A DNA stretch of 64,000 nt from Planctomycetales bacterium (GTDB lineage: Bacteria > Planctomycetota > Planctomycetia > Isosphaerales > Isosphaeraceae). This document shows, in pieces, positions 9,201-18,183 of the stretch. The notes below the pieces were generated by a model that worked only from the letters and a program-made list of their open reading frames with translations, made no database searches and had not been told where the DNA came from. The stretch covers positions 95,531 through 159,530 of the forward strand of contig DAIDKV010000097.1 of assembly GCA_027449865.1 (NCBI GenBank), written 5' to 3'. A program made the translations under genes and the position numbers. Positions within the stretch are counted from its first letter, which is position 1. The number at the start of each line of letters is the position of its first letter.

Positions 9201-12200
9201 ACAACGGCGCCGGCCTCGCCATTGCCTCGCCGGTCTGGACAGCGGCCAACGGAATCGTCACCCGCCAGGGCGACCCGATGGACCAGAACGCCAACGGGAC
9301 GGTCGACGAGAACGCGGTGACCACGTCGTACACCGGCCTGACCCCCGGCGACGTCTACGCGGACCCCGCGCCGAATCCGACGACTCCGGTCACTTTCAAC
9401 GGCGCCACCTCGATCCTGACCCCGCCGTTCAATCAGAACACGCTGCCGCTGATCGTCCCCGGGCCGTACGTTTCGGGTTCGCAGGCTATCGGCGTCAATT
9501 CCTCGGGTCAGACTCAGCGGTCGACCAGCGGCGACAACCTGTTACTCAACGCCACGAGCAGCATGTTCAACGTGCTGTTCGACCGGCCGATCCAGGCCAG
9601 CACATTCACCGGTGACCAGACCTCGACGATCACGATCATGGGGCCCGCCGGATCGGTGACGGGTCCGCAGTCGTTCGCCTCGACGTCGTTCGGCCAGACG
9701 ATCCCGAGCGCGACCGCCGCCGGGCCGGGCGTGCTGACGGTTCCGCTCTCGGTTCCCAGCTCCAACAACACGTTCCTCATCGAGCAGCTCTCGGTTGCGT
9801 TCAGCCTCGCGATGACCGACAACACGCAGCTCTCGATGTCGCTGATCTCGCCGACCGGACAGATCATCCCACTTCTCTCGGGCCTGACCGGGTCGAACTT
9901 CACGAACACGGTTCTGCTGGACAACCCTGCGAATGAGCCGCCCTCGATCGCCGGTGGGACGGCGCCGTTCACCGGGACCTACATGCCGGCTTACCCGGTG
10001 GGGAATACCCAGACGCTCGCCGGGCTGAAGGGGCAGTCGGCCGATGGAACCTGGTATCTCCAGATCTCCAACGCCAGCAAGAGCCTCACGGGGACGCTCG
10101 ATAACTGGTCGCTGAACATCACGCCGGAGATCCAGGTCGTCCCGGTCGCGCCCGTCAACGGGCTGACGAACAGCTTCAACATTCTGTTCCCGCAGCAGTC
10201 GCTGAGCGGGACGTACACGATCAATTTCGGGCCGAACGCGTTGCAGGCGAACGGCACGCTGGGCCCGATCCTCGACCAGTTCGGCAACGCGATCGACACG
10301 ACGCAGGTGGCCGGTCTCGATGTGCTTCGGGGCCAGGGGACGAACGCGCCGGTGACGACGGTTCAGTACGGCGCCCCCGGGCTTCCGCAGCCGATCCCGG
10401 CTCAGACCGGCGCGACGCCGGGCCAGATTGTTTCGACGATCTCGGTGCCGGACAACTTCGTGGTGCAGGGAGACACGACCAGCTCGGGAGTCGCCGGGCT
10501 CCAGGTGCAGTTGAACGCGAGCTTCGCGAACGACCCCAATCTCTCGGCGACGCTCTACTACAACTACGGTCAGGCCGGCCAGATCGCGGTTCCACTCTTC
10601 AGCAACGTCGGGTCGGGAACGCAGACGGCAAATTTCAACAACACGATCTTCAACGACAACGCCGCAACGCCGGTCCAGGCGGGCTCGGCGCCGTTCTTCT
10701 CGACGTTCACGCCGCAGATGCCGCTCTCGGCGTTCGCGGGCCTCAACGCGATGGGGAACTGGACGCTGGTCCTTCAGAACAGCTCGACCTCGCTGACCGG
10801 AACGCTCAACGGCTGGTCGCTGATCTTCCAGAAGCCACTGCCAACCAGTGGGATGGGCGTGCCGGGGCAGGACGCCGTCGGCGTCGGCTTCCGGCTCTTC
10901 ACAATGGCGCCCTCCAACGCGCTGTCGTCGCAGTCGTGGACGGCGGTCGGTCCAGCGGCGATTGGGTCCAGCTCGCAGACCGGGGGTATCAACGGGGGAG
11001 CCGAGTCGTCGGGCGCTGGTGGTGCCGGCCGCGTCTCGGGGCTGGCGATCGACCCGTCGGACCCGTCGGGGAACACGGTCTACGCGGCCGGGGCCAGCGG
11101 CGGTGTCTGGAAGACGACCAACTTCCTGGCGCCCGGCGGCCCGACCTGGGTCCCGCTGACCGACTTTGGCCCGACCACCTCGCTGAACATCGGCAGCATC
11201 GCCGTCTTCCCGCGCAACCACAACCCGAACCAGACGGTGATCATCGCCGCGACCGGCGAGGGGAACACCGGGACGCCCGGTGTTGGCTTCCTGATCTCCA
11301 CCGACGGCGGCCAGACCTGGACGCTCTCTGATAGCACCGTCAACGTTGATGCCAACGGCAACCCGCTTCCGTTGAATTCGACGGCCCGCGACCGGGCCTT
11401 CGTTGGGACGACCGCCTTCAAGGTCGTGGTCGATCCTCAGCCGACGCCCAGCGGCAACGTGATCATCTATGCGGCCCTCAGCGGGAACAACGGCGGGATC
11501 TGGCGGAGCGAGGACACCGGCAAGACCTGGACGAAGATGCTCGCCGGCAACGCCACCGACGTCGTCCTCGATCCGAATAGCGGGATCACCCTCGACCCGG
11601 CCACCAATACCGACGTCCAGGGGAATCTCCAGATTGTCTATGCCGCGCTCGTCGGGTCGAGCGGCGGTGTCTACATGAGCCCGAACCAGGGCCAGGTCTG
11701 GAACCAGATGCTCGGCGGGGTCGGCAATCCGCTGATCTACGATGGGTATAACTTCACCCGAGGGAACGTCAACCCGAAGAATAGCGGCAACCCGAACGGT
11801 TCGGCCGGCCGGATCGCCCTGGCCGTCCCGCCCGCCGACCCGAACAACGCTGCGGCCTCGGCCGTCTACTCGGGCTGGCTGTACGCCGCTGTCTCCGATA
11901 GCAGCGGCAAGTTCACCGGCCTGTACATGACCAAGGACTTCGGCCAGAACTGGGTTGATGTCCACATCGCGTCGGTGGCTCCCAACGGCGCCGCGACCGT
12001 CCAGGCGATCCCCACCAACGATATCAGCCAGCCGAATTACCCGATCACCGGCGGCGCCGGTTTCCTCGGCGCTCAGGGGACGTACGACCTGACCCTGAAC
12101 GTCGATCCGGCCAATCCCAACGTCGTCTACCTCGGTGGGACCCAGGACGGCGGCCAGACCGGTCTGATCCGGATCGACACCACCACCATCTGGGACGCCC

Positions 12201-15200
12201 ACGCCAACGTCCCATACACCAACGTCGGCCCCGGAGGTAACCTCAACCTCAACTCCACCGGCGCGGCGACGGTTGACGACAAGACGAAGGGGTATTTCAC
12301 CCTCGTCCCCGGCGACACCACCTCGTACCTGAACTTCATTCGCAACCCGAATCAGCCGTTCCTCTCCAGCCCGACGCTCGAGACCTTCAACGTCAACGCC
12401 TTCACGGCCAGCGGGTTCGGCGTGAAGTGGATTCCCTTCGACGTTGGCGGGACCGACTACCACGCCGTCGCCGGGATGATCGACCCGCTCACCGGCCTGC
12501 CTCGCCTGATCTTCGGCAACGATCAGGGAATCTGGAGCGTCCTGGATAACAACGGAACCTTCCAGACCCAGATCGGAAGCAACGACACGCTGGCGGGGAT
12601 CAACCGCAACGGCAATATCCAGATCACCCAGTTCTACTACGGTGCGGCGCAGCCAAGTCTCCAGGCGGCGATCAAGGCCGACGCGATGTACTACGGCAGC
12701 GCCCAGGACAACGGCGGTCCGGTCTCGGCCCCCAATGTCCTCACCACCGGCAACATCACCTGGGGCGGACCGGGCGGCGACGCGACCGGCGTGGCGACCA
12801 ACCAGCAAGGGGACGGCTCGGCCTACCAGTTCTTCTGGCCCTGCTGCGGAGGAAACTCGACCGACTTCTTCCAGTACATCCCCGCCGGCCTCAGCGGGTC
12901 GGGTGCCTACATCGGCCGGACCTACGGCCTGTTCGCCCAGAGCGGATCGTTCCCCAGCCCCGACCCGACTCAGTGGCCGTACGAGGGCGGCGCCAACTTC
13001 GCCGTCAACCCGGTCAACGGTGCTGACGTGATGATCAGCTCGAACACCGGCGCCATCTACACGACGACCAATAGCGGCGTGACCTGGTTCAACGTCGGTG
13101 CCGCCTCGATCTTCAATAGCCCGGGCGGCTTCAGCGACGCGCTGGCCTACGGGGCCCCCGATCCGTCGGCACCCTCGGGGATCGGCAACCTCAATAACTT
13201 CCTCTATGTCGGGACGGACAAGGGCCAGATCTACGTCTCGCAGGACGGCGGCGGCGCGAACGGCAATAGCTGGATCAACATCTCGACCGGCCTCGACGGA
13301 TCGACGGTCAAGCAGATCATCACCGACCCGGTCCGCGGAAGCCACGACGCCTACGCCGTGACCTCCGGCGGTGTCTTCTACATGGCCAATTCGATCCCAT
13401 CGGCGAGTAACACGCCGACCTGGGTCAACATCACGAGCAACCTCAAGAACCTCGCCTACTCGATTAACGGTCAGCCGTACAACCCGACGACCGATCCCAA
13501 CTCGGTCACGTACAACCAGGCGATCAATCTGAACGCGATCGCCGCCGAATGGCAGTACGCGATCCCCAATAGCCCGACCAATCCCTCGGCCGGCTATCAC
13601 CCGGTTCTGTTCGTCGGGGCCGATTCGGGCGTCTACGAGTCGCTGGATAACGGCCAGACCTGGTCGCTCTTCCCGCAATCAACCCTTGGCGCCGCTCAGT
13701 CCAACGGCAACCTGCCGCACGTCGCGGTCAACTCGCTGAGCCTCTCGCTGGGCAACGTTGACCCGAGCACCGGGATGTCAACGCTGGCCGGGCCGTATCA
13801 GGTCGTCTCCTTCAACGGGACGATCACCAACGGATCGGCCACCATCACCAACGCGAGCAACCTGAACGGTCTGGCCGCGGGTGACATCGTGACCGTCGCC
13901 GGTGTGACCGGTGGGTTCACGATCGCCTCGGTCAACACCAGCAACAACAGCCTGACGCTCACGGCCCCGATCAACTTCACCGGGACCAGCCCCGAGTCGG
14001 TCGCTCTCCAGGCGTCGAACCCGACCGCCGCCGCCGATCCCAACACGCTGATGGCCGCAACCTACGGCCGGGGCGAGTACGCGATCAACCTGGCGCCGAT
14101 TGTGCTTCCGTCGTCGGTCGCGTTCCTGTCAACGAACTCGACGACGACGGATTCGGCCGGCTACACGGTCGTCAACACGTCGAAGCCGACGCTGAACGGC
14201 CTCAGCTCGATGACGGCCTACGGCAACACGACCTGGGTCACGATCAAGGACATGACCCCGGGCGACGCGACCTACGGTCAGGTCATCGGCGGGTTCGACC
14301 CCAGCCAGCCGCTTCAGGCGAACTCGGGCAACTCGACCGACGCGTTGGGTAACTTCACGATCCCGGTCACCTCGGCGCTCAACTCGAACACGATCAGCCT
14401 GACTGGGTCGCTGACCGCCGGATCGGCCACGATTACCGGGCTGAGCACGGTCATCGGGCTGGTGGCGGGCATGCCGATCGCCGGTCCGGGAATCCAGCCT
14501 GGGACGACGATCCAGGGGATCTCCGGGACGACGCTGACGCTCTCTCGGAACGCCCTGGTCGGCGGAACGGGCGTCTCGCTGCTGGCGAACCTCAAGACGA
14601 TCGAGGTCTACACGACCAACGACGCCGGGGCGCAGAGCAACCCGGTCATGCTGACCTTCGATTTGCAGGCCACCGACCTCCCGCCGGTGGCACCGACTGC
14701 CCCGCCGCCGGCGCCCACCCTCCAGATCGACCTGCCTGGACCGGCGCAGACGGGCACTCCGGTGACCAACCTCACCTCGCCGCTCTTCACGGGAACAACC
14801 ATCCCCGGAACGAGCGTGACGGTCACCGAGGTCTGGACGAACCCGCCGACCGGCGTCACCCCGTCGCCGATCGTTTTCCAGCCAACGGTGAACGCCAGCG
14901 GTTCCTACAGCTTCAACTTCCAGGATTTCCAGAACCCGACCGGCGTCAACGTGACCCTGGGCACGTTCCAGGTTTATGCGACAGCCGCGTACACCTACGA
15001 CCCGAATCACGAGGGGCCCTCGGCGCAGTCGAACACGGTGACGTTCCAGATCAACGACGTCCCGCCGCCAGCCGTGAGCGACCTGCGGCTCTCACCGGCG
15101 ACCGACACGGGAATCCTGGGCGACAACGTGACCAGCGACCGGACTCCGGTGTTCGTCGGGACGACCGAGCCGGGAAGCACCGTGAACTTCTACCTCGGGA

Positions 15201-17998
15201 CGACGTTCGACGGGGCCGTCGTGAACGGTTCGGCGAACGTGGACGTCACAAGCACGACGGGGCTAAGGGCCGGCGAGACGGTCGTCGGGACCGGGGTCCC
15301 GCCCGGAACGACGATCCTTCAGATCAACCCGGCCTCGGGCGCGACGCCAGCCCAGGTCGTCCTCTCGCAGGCGGCGACCGCCACCAGCGCCGGTAATGAG
15401 GTTCTGGGCGCGGGGAGCCAGGAATCGAGCGTCACGGCGGGGATCTCGTTCAACGGGACGACCACCGTTGGATCGGCGACAGTCCTGGTCGCCAGCACGA
15501 CTGGCCTGGCCGTGGGCGAGGGAATCGTCGGTCCTGGAATCGCGGGCGGGTCGAAGATCACGAACATCACGCCGCTGGGCTCGGGCGAATCGCTTCTGAC
15601 GCTCTCGCTGGCCGCGACGGCCGGCCAGGCGCAGGGCCTGACCGCCAGCGGGGCGGCGTTCACCGGCAACCTTTCGCTGGGCTCGGCGATCGTCTCGAAC
15701 GTTTCGAGTGCGGCCGGCCTCTCGGTCGGCGAGGTGGTGATCGGGTCGGGTATCCCGGCCGGAGCGACGATCACGGCGATCGACACGACGAACCCGGCCG
15801 ACATCATCGTGACGCTCTCGGCGGCCTCGACGACCAACACCACCGGGGCGAGCCTGACGCCGACCGTTCCCGGCATCGCCGGAACGCTGACGCCGGGATC
15901 GGCGACGGTCCTGGTCGGCAGCACGGCCTTGCTCTCCGTCGGCCAGACCGTGAGCGGGGTGGGGATTCCGAGCGGAACGACGATCGCCTCGATCGACACG
16001 ACCGACTCGGTGATCACGCTCTCGCAGGCCGCGACCGGCGGAAGCACCTCGTCGCTCACGGCGACCGGTCCGATCTTCACGGGGAGCGTTACCAACGGCT
16101 CGCCGATCGTGGCCGTCTCGAGTTCGGCGGGCCTGGCTGTCGGCCAGTTCGTCTTCGGAGTCGGCCTGCCGGCGGCGGGGGCGATGATCCAGTCGGTCGA
16201 TTCGGCCACGCAGATCACCCTCAACACCAGCGCGACGACCACCGCGGCGCTGGAGACCCTCTACGCGGCCTCGGCGGCGAGCGACGGAGCCTCGTACGAC
16301 TTCTCCACGCAGCTCCCGTTCTCGCTGAGCAACGGCCAGACCTCGGTCTTCGTGGTGGTGCAAAACGCGGCGGGTAATCTCTCGGCGGCGAGCAATCCGA
16401 CGACCGTGCAGATTGTCTCGAACCCGGCCGACTACAACGGCGGCCCGGCCTCGGATCCGGCCTCGTTCACCCGGAACACGACCACCAATCAGGTGCAGTG
16501 GACGGTCCAGACGCCGACGGGGACGCCGGCGCCCTGGTTCGGGCCGAGCGGCGTGGCCTACACACCCTCGACGACCGTTCTGGCCAGCCAGGTTGTCCCG
16601 TTCCAGGGCGACTTCGACGGGACCGGCCTGACGGGGTTTGCCTACTACAACATCGCCACGGCGACCTGGACGGTGCTCAACGCCTCGACGGCGGCCATTT
16701 CGGGGCCGAGCACCTTCGTCCAGGGAACGCCCAACCAGAGCCTGCCGGTGGTCGGTCACTTCGATCCCAACGGCCCGGCCGAGATGGCGGTCTTCACTCC
16801 GAGCACCGGAACCTGGATCATCGCCAGCAACATCACCGGGTCGCGGTCGTTCACCTTCGGGCAGTCGGGCGATATCCCGATCGCGGGCGACTTCCTCGGG
16901 CTGGGTTACGACCAGGCCGCCGTCTACCGGTCGAGCACTAACCAGTTCCTGGTGTACAACCCGCAGTCGCCGTCGAGCCCGACGATCTTCACGATCCCGG
17001 CGAGCACGCCCGACCTCTCCAGCCTGGTCCCGGTTCCTGGTCAGTACGACAATCAGGCGTATTTCAACGCCGCGACCCACGGGACGAACCAGCCGATCTT
17101 CGGCCAGACCGAGGCGGCCGTTTACGACCCGATCACGGGGAACTACACGATCCTCGGCCCTGGCGGGACGGCGTACACGATCACCGGGTTCCCGGCCAAC
17201 GGCATTCCGGCACCGGCCGACTACCTCGGTATCGGGTCGGATCAACCGGCGGTCCTCAACCCGACGACCGGCGTGCTGGTCATCTACAACCCGGGGGCGG
17301 GCAACGCCCCGTCGGCGCTGAAGGGTGGGCTCGTCAACTTCGCCACGCTCCCCGCCGGCTCGATCGCGGTGACATCGCCTCTGCCGTACCGGCTTCCGGG
17401 CGCGGGTCTCGCGTTGGGCACCGGTGGAAACGGCGGCTCGGGCGGCCTGACGACCGGTGGTCCGGGCAGCGGTTCGACCGGTAGCCCTGGCAGCGGCTCG
17501 GGCAGCGGCACGACCGGCAGCCCTGGCGGCGGCTCGGGCAGCGGCACGACCGGCCAGACGCCTGGCGGTGGCTCGGGCGGTAGCCTGACGACCTCGCCTG
17601 GTGGCGGCGGTGGCTCGTCGTCGGGCCTCGGCACCACCGGGACGCCTGGCGGCGGCTCGTCGGCCGGGACGCCGTCGCAGTCTGGTGGAACCAGCCCAGG
17701 GAACGGCGGCGGGCCCGTGGAGATCGGAGTCGTTGGCAAGCATCACCGGCATCACCTGGTGAAGAAGAAGGCGCACCCGACCCGTCACGCCGTCAAGAAG
17801 GGGCCTCACCACATCGCGGCGAGGCCCGCGCATGGACACCACCGACACGTGATCCAGGTCATCCCGGCGGATCACCACGCGGCCCCGGCTTTCGCGACCG
17901 GCGGTCACCTCGCTCACAAGCAGCACGCGGTTGACCTGGCGATCGAGGCCGTTCACGTGAACCTTCACCACAACCGGAAGTCGGGCCACTCGGCCTGA
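6215..17998 (+). CDS. Giant exported multi-domain protein (P-domains, BNR/sortilin-like propeller, repeat modules, FG-GAP-like repeats, His-rich tail)
   Basis: 3,927 residues; the ATG follows GGGAGCTGGGGGAC. Residues 41-48 are LEARTLLS, the planctomycete surface-protein motif, after a basic leader. Rough domain order: BNR-type repeats (80-900); three proprotein-convertase P-like beta domains (about 399-600, 1149-1304, 1398-1539); a second large BNR/Vps10-type propeller region (1570-2500) with Asp-box-like STDGGQTW motifs; eight copies of a ~55-residue module with core GSATV...GIPxGTTI (near 305, 2530, 2725, and five in a row at about 2990-3355); Ig-like segments (2845-2990); FG-GAP/VCBS-like repeats (3460-3730); a Gly/Ser/Thr linker (3730-3835); and a His/Lys-rich tail (3840-3925). 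It is probably secreted or cell-surface attached, with a role in adhesion or glycan binding. No catalytic site is evident. It stands alone between its own promoter region and a strong terminator. Confidence 0.85.
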   Translation: MAMGTGASGGSLRGSRGGDGRGARAAKSRRFRLQRIELEGLEARTLLSTLPAASTNGSIQNLTNLGRVTTGGNAVSPTVAIDPNNPNDMVSVWALDISTLSPVPHTTTVIQGKFSTDGGNTWTPFDPVNPILDAATIDSTPPTAYTQVTDPSVAFDANGNFYVSALQTSGATDGAITLTAFQLSGGFKPIIQPYAPTVVYQWLTTSDAAYSPTLAVDASTANPVYTGANDPYSGNIYVAWASGDIHPANPNVETNYNPNRIEMVVSSDGGNSFSGPSILNSNGNFGPQKDSHPQILINQVGTPFIGTLASGSAVVTGVTASGFKVGEDVSGVGIPAGTTIASLGGTTLTLSQAATASTSGASQALVAGLGTVTAGWEDFGTGPAGGSNTTYITTNNVQPGQSFQFSNLSGGVINPGTAGSGSADNPVSTSFPIPVSGFSAATIAALSNLTVSLSITHPTLSDISAVLQAPNGGPSITLFLNSTNAAGTNSTFFGLSGANLGIFGQSTTNPGITFSQGDNNIATIFTDTATRNIFDPTTTGTNGNAAPYVGYFRPEVGSLDAFLASVAAGGTNAINGTWNLIVTDYRTETTPGFLNGVNLHFNTNMSVGTPHVISAALAVPGSITDTYPTAIPAAPATGAGPGLVMAIDNTVGPNITTTGVSRGTQFQGRIYAAFVGYLPLEYPPNTKNPTSNTDIFLMYSDNGGTTWQLANGGNPVNNDNAVNDGFSQANENIDPASPTGRTQFMPAIAVDPTTGTVVMSWRDARYDVANTRVVTEIATSIDGGQSFSPQTYANPSQTAVDAITGNTVVMSPMGDNQGGANGQADGNYNYGTQMGLAAYGGQIYPIWAGNLNQSHITSGAVKGNPLNIFYQPMTIGAGPRIVNSTMGPIPLSEAQSGVVTFSVTFDRPVDPTTFVPGDVQVFYHSPTNGSSFVPLFVSGVAPMTSSGVGPTNTLGNSAYGYTQFTVTFNPTLAANGTTPSGITNFTGTYSYLIAPDNGAGLAIASPVWTAANGIVTRQGDPMDQNANGTVDENAVTTSYTGLTPGDVYADPAPNPTTPVTFNGATSILTPPFNQNTLPLIVPGPYVSGSQAIGVNSSGQTQRSTSGDNLLLNATSSMFNVLFDRPIQASTFTGDQTSTITIMGPAGSVTGPQSFASTSFGQTIPSATAAGPGVLTVPLSVPSSNNTFLIEQLSVAFSLAMTDNTQLSMSLISPTGQIIPLLSGLTGSNFTNTVLLDNPANEPPSIAGGTAPFTGTYMPAYPVGNTQTLAGLKGQSADGTWYLQISNASKSLTGTLDNWSLNITPEIQVVPVAPVNGLTNSFNILFPQQSLSGTYTINFGPNALQANGTLGPILDQFGNAIDTTQVAGLDVLRGQGTNAPVTTVQYGAPGLPQPIPAQTGATPGQIVSTISVPDNFVVQGDTTSSGVAGLQVQLNASFANDPNLSATLYYNYGQAGQIAVPLFSNVGSGTQTANFNNTIFNDNAATPVQAGSAPFFSTFTPQMPLSAFAGLNAMGNWTLVLQNSSTSLTGTLNGWSLIFQKPLPTSGMGVPGQDAVGVGFRLFTMAPSNALSSQSWTAVGPAAIGSSSQTGGINGGAESSGAGGAGRVSGLAIDPSDPSGNTVYAAGASGGVWKTTNFLAPGGPTWVPLTDFGPTTSLNIGSIAVFPRNHNPNQTVIIAATGEGNTGTPGVGFLISTDGGQTWTLSDSTVNVDANGNPLPLNSTARDRAFVGTTAFKVVVDPQPTPSGNVIIYAALSGNNGGIWRSEDTGKTWTKMLAGNATDVVLDPNSGITLDPATNTDVQGNLQIVYAALVGSSGGVYMSPNQGQVWNQMLGGVGNPLIYDGYNFTRGNVNPKNSGNPNGSAGRIALAVPPADPNNAAASAVYSGWLYAAVSDSSGKFTGLYMTKDFGQNWVDVHIASVAPNGAATVQAIPTNDISQPNYPITGGAGFLGAQGTYDLTLNVDPANPNVVYLGGTQDGGQTGLIRIDTTTIWDAHANVPYTNVGPGGNLNLNSTGAATVDDKTKGYFTLVPGDTTSYLNFIRNPNQPFLSSPTLETFNVNAFTASGFGVKWIPFDVGGTDYHAVAGMIDPLTGLPRLIFGNDQGIWSVLDNNGTFQTQIGSNDTLAGINRNGNIQITQFYYGAAQPSLQAAIKADAMYYGSAQDNGGPVSAPNVLTTGNITWGGPGGDATGVATNQQGDGSAYQFFWPCCGGNSTDFFQYIPAGLSGSGAYIGRTYGLFAQSGSFPSPDPTQWPYEGGANFAVNPVNGADVMISSNTGAIYTTTNSGVTWFNVGAASIFNSPGGFSDALAYGAPDPSAPSGIGNLNNFLYVGTDKGQIYVSQDGGGANGNSWINISTGLDGSTVKQIITDPVRGSHDAYAVTSGGVFYMANSIPSASNTPTWVNITSNLKNLAYSINGQPYNPTTDPNSVTYNQAINLNAIAAEWQYAIPNSPTNPSAGYHPVLFVGADSGVYESLDNGQTWSLFPQSTLGAAQSNGNLPHVAVNSLSLSLGNVDPSTGMSTLAGPYQVVSFNGTITNGSATITNASNLNGLAAGDIVTVAGVTGGFTIASVNTSNNSLTLTAPINFTGTSPESVALQASNPTAAADPNTLMAATYGRGEYAINLAPIVLPSSVAFLSTNSTTTDSAGYTVVNTSKPTLNGLSSMTAYGNTTWVTIKDMTPGDATYGQVIGGFDPSQPLQANSGNSTDALGNFTIPVTSALNSNTISLTGSLTAGSATITGLSTVIGLVAGMPIAGPGIQPGTTIQGISGTTLTLSRNALVGGTGVSLLANLKTIEVYTTNDAGAQSNPVMLTFDLQATDLPPVAPTAPPPAPTLQIDLPGPAQTGTPVTNLTSPLFTGTTIPGTSVTVTEVWTNPPTGVTPSPIVFQPTVNASGSYSFNFQDFQNPTGVNVTLGTFQVYATAAYTYDPNHEGPSAQSNTVTFQINDVPPPAVSDLRLSPATDTGILGDNVTSDRTPVFVGTTEPGSTVNFYLGTTFDGAVVNGSANVDVTSTTGLRAGETVVGTGVPPGTTILQINPASGATPAQVVLSQAATATSAGNEVLGAGSQESSVTAGISFNGTTTVGSATVLVASTTGLAVGEGIVGPGIAGGSKITNITPLGSGESLLTLSLAATAGQAQGLTASGAAFTGNLSLGSAIVSNVSSAAGLSVGEVVIGSGIPAGATITAIDTTNPADIIVTLSAASTTNTTGASLTPTVPGIAGTLTPGSATVLVGSTALLSVGQTVSGVGIPSGTTIASIDTTDSVITLSQAATGGSTSSLTATGPIFTGSVTNGSPIVAVSSSAGLAVGQFVFGVGLPAAGAMIQSVDSATQITLNTSATTTAALETLYAASAASDGASYDFSTQLPFSLSNGQTSVFVVVQNAAGNLSAASNPTTVQIVSNPADYNGGPASDPASFTRNTTTNQVQWTVQTPTGTPAPWFGPSGVAYTPSTTVLASQVVPFQGDFDGTGLTGFAYYNIATATWTVLNASTAAISGPSTFVQGTPNQSLPVVGHFDPNGPAEMAVFTPSTGTWIIASNITGSRSFTFGQSGDIPIAGDFLGLGYDQAAVYRSSTNQFLVYNPQSPSSPTIFTIPASTPDLSSLVPVPGQYDNQAYFNAATHGTNQPIFGQTEAAVYDPITGNYTILGPGGTAYTITGFPANGIPAPADYLGIGSDQPAVLNPTTGVLVIYNPGAGNAPSALKGGLVNFATLPAGSIAVTSPLPYRLPGAGLALGTGGNGGSGGLTTGGPGSGSTGSPGSGSGSGTTGSPGGGSGSGTTGQTPGGGSGGSLTTSPGGGGGSSSGLGTTGTPGGGSSAGTPSQSGGTSPGNGGGPVEIGVVGKHHRHHLVKKKAHPTRHAVKKGPHHIAARPAHGHHRHVIQVIPADHHAAPAFATGGHLAHKQHAVDLAIEAVHVNLHHNRKSGHSA

Positions 17999-18076
17999 TC
18001 GGATCGGATCGCGAACCGCGGGGCAGGGGGGATCTCCCTCGATCCCGCGGTGAGCTGTAGTTCATCGAAAAACGCG

Positions 18077-18122
18077 AAAGGGCCGGGGCCGCGATCATTC
18101 CGACGCAGCCCCGGCCCTTTTT
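18077..18122. terminator. Bidirectional intrinsic terminator
   Basis: A perfect 13-bp stem, AAAGGGCCGGGGC (18077-18089) pairing with its reverse complement (18108-18120), with an 18-nt loop. It is followed by T residues on the plus strand and by an equivalent T run on the minus strand (bases before 18080). It sits between the convergent genes ending at 17998 and 18184 and can serve both. Confidence 0.85.
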
Positions 18123-18183
18123 GTCAACGATGACCGCGAGAGCCGGTGGAAACCCGCGCCGGCAGGACGACGTTTTGGGGATT

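Noticed and set aside
9542..13678. Minus-strand open frame of 1,378 codons inside the giant gene
   Set aside because: It is the antisense of a long, high-GC gene: extreme Arg/Gly/Val bias, no domains, and the plus strand carries clear P-domain and BNR motifs.
15263..17989. Minus-strand open frame of 908 codons
   Set aside because: Same reason: Arg-rich antisense shadow of the repeat modules and the Gly/Ser linker.
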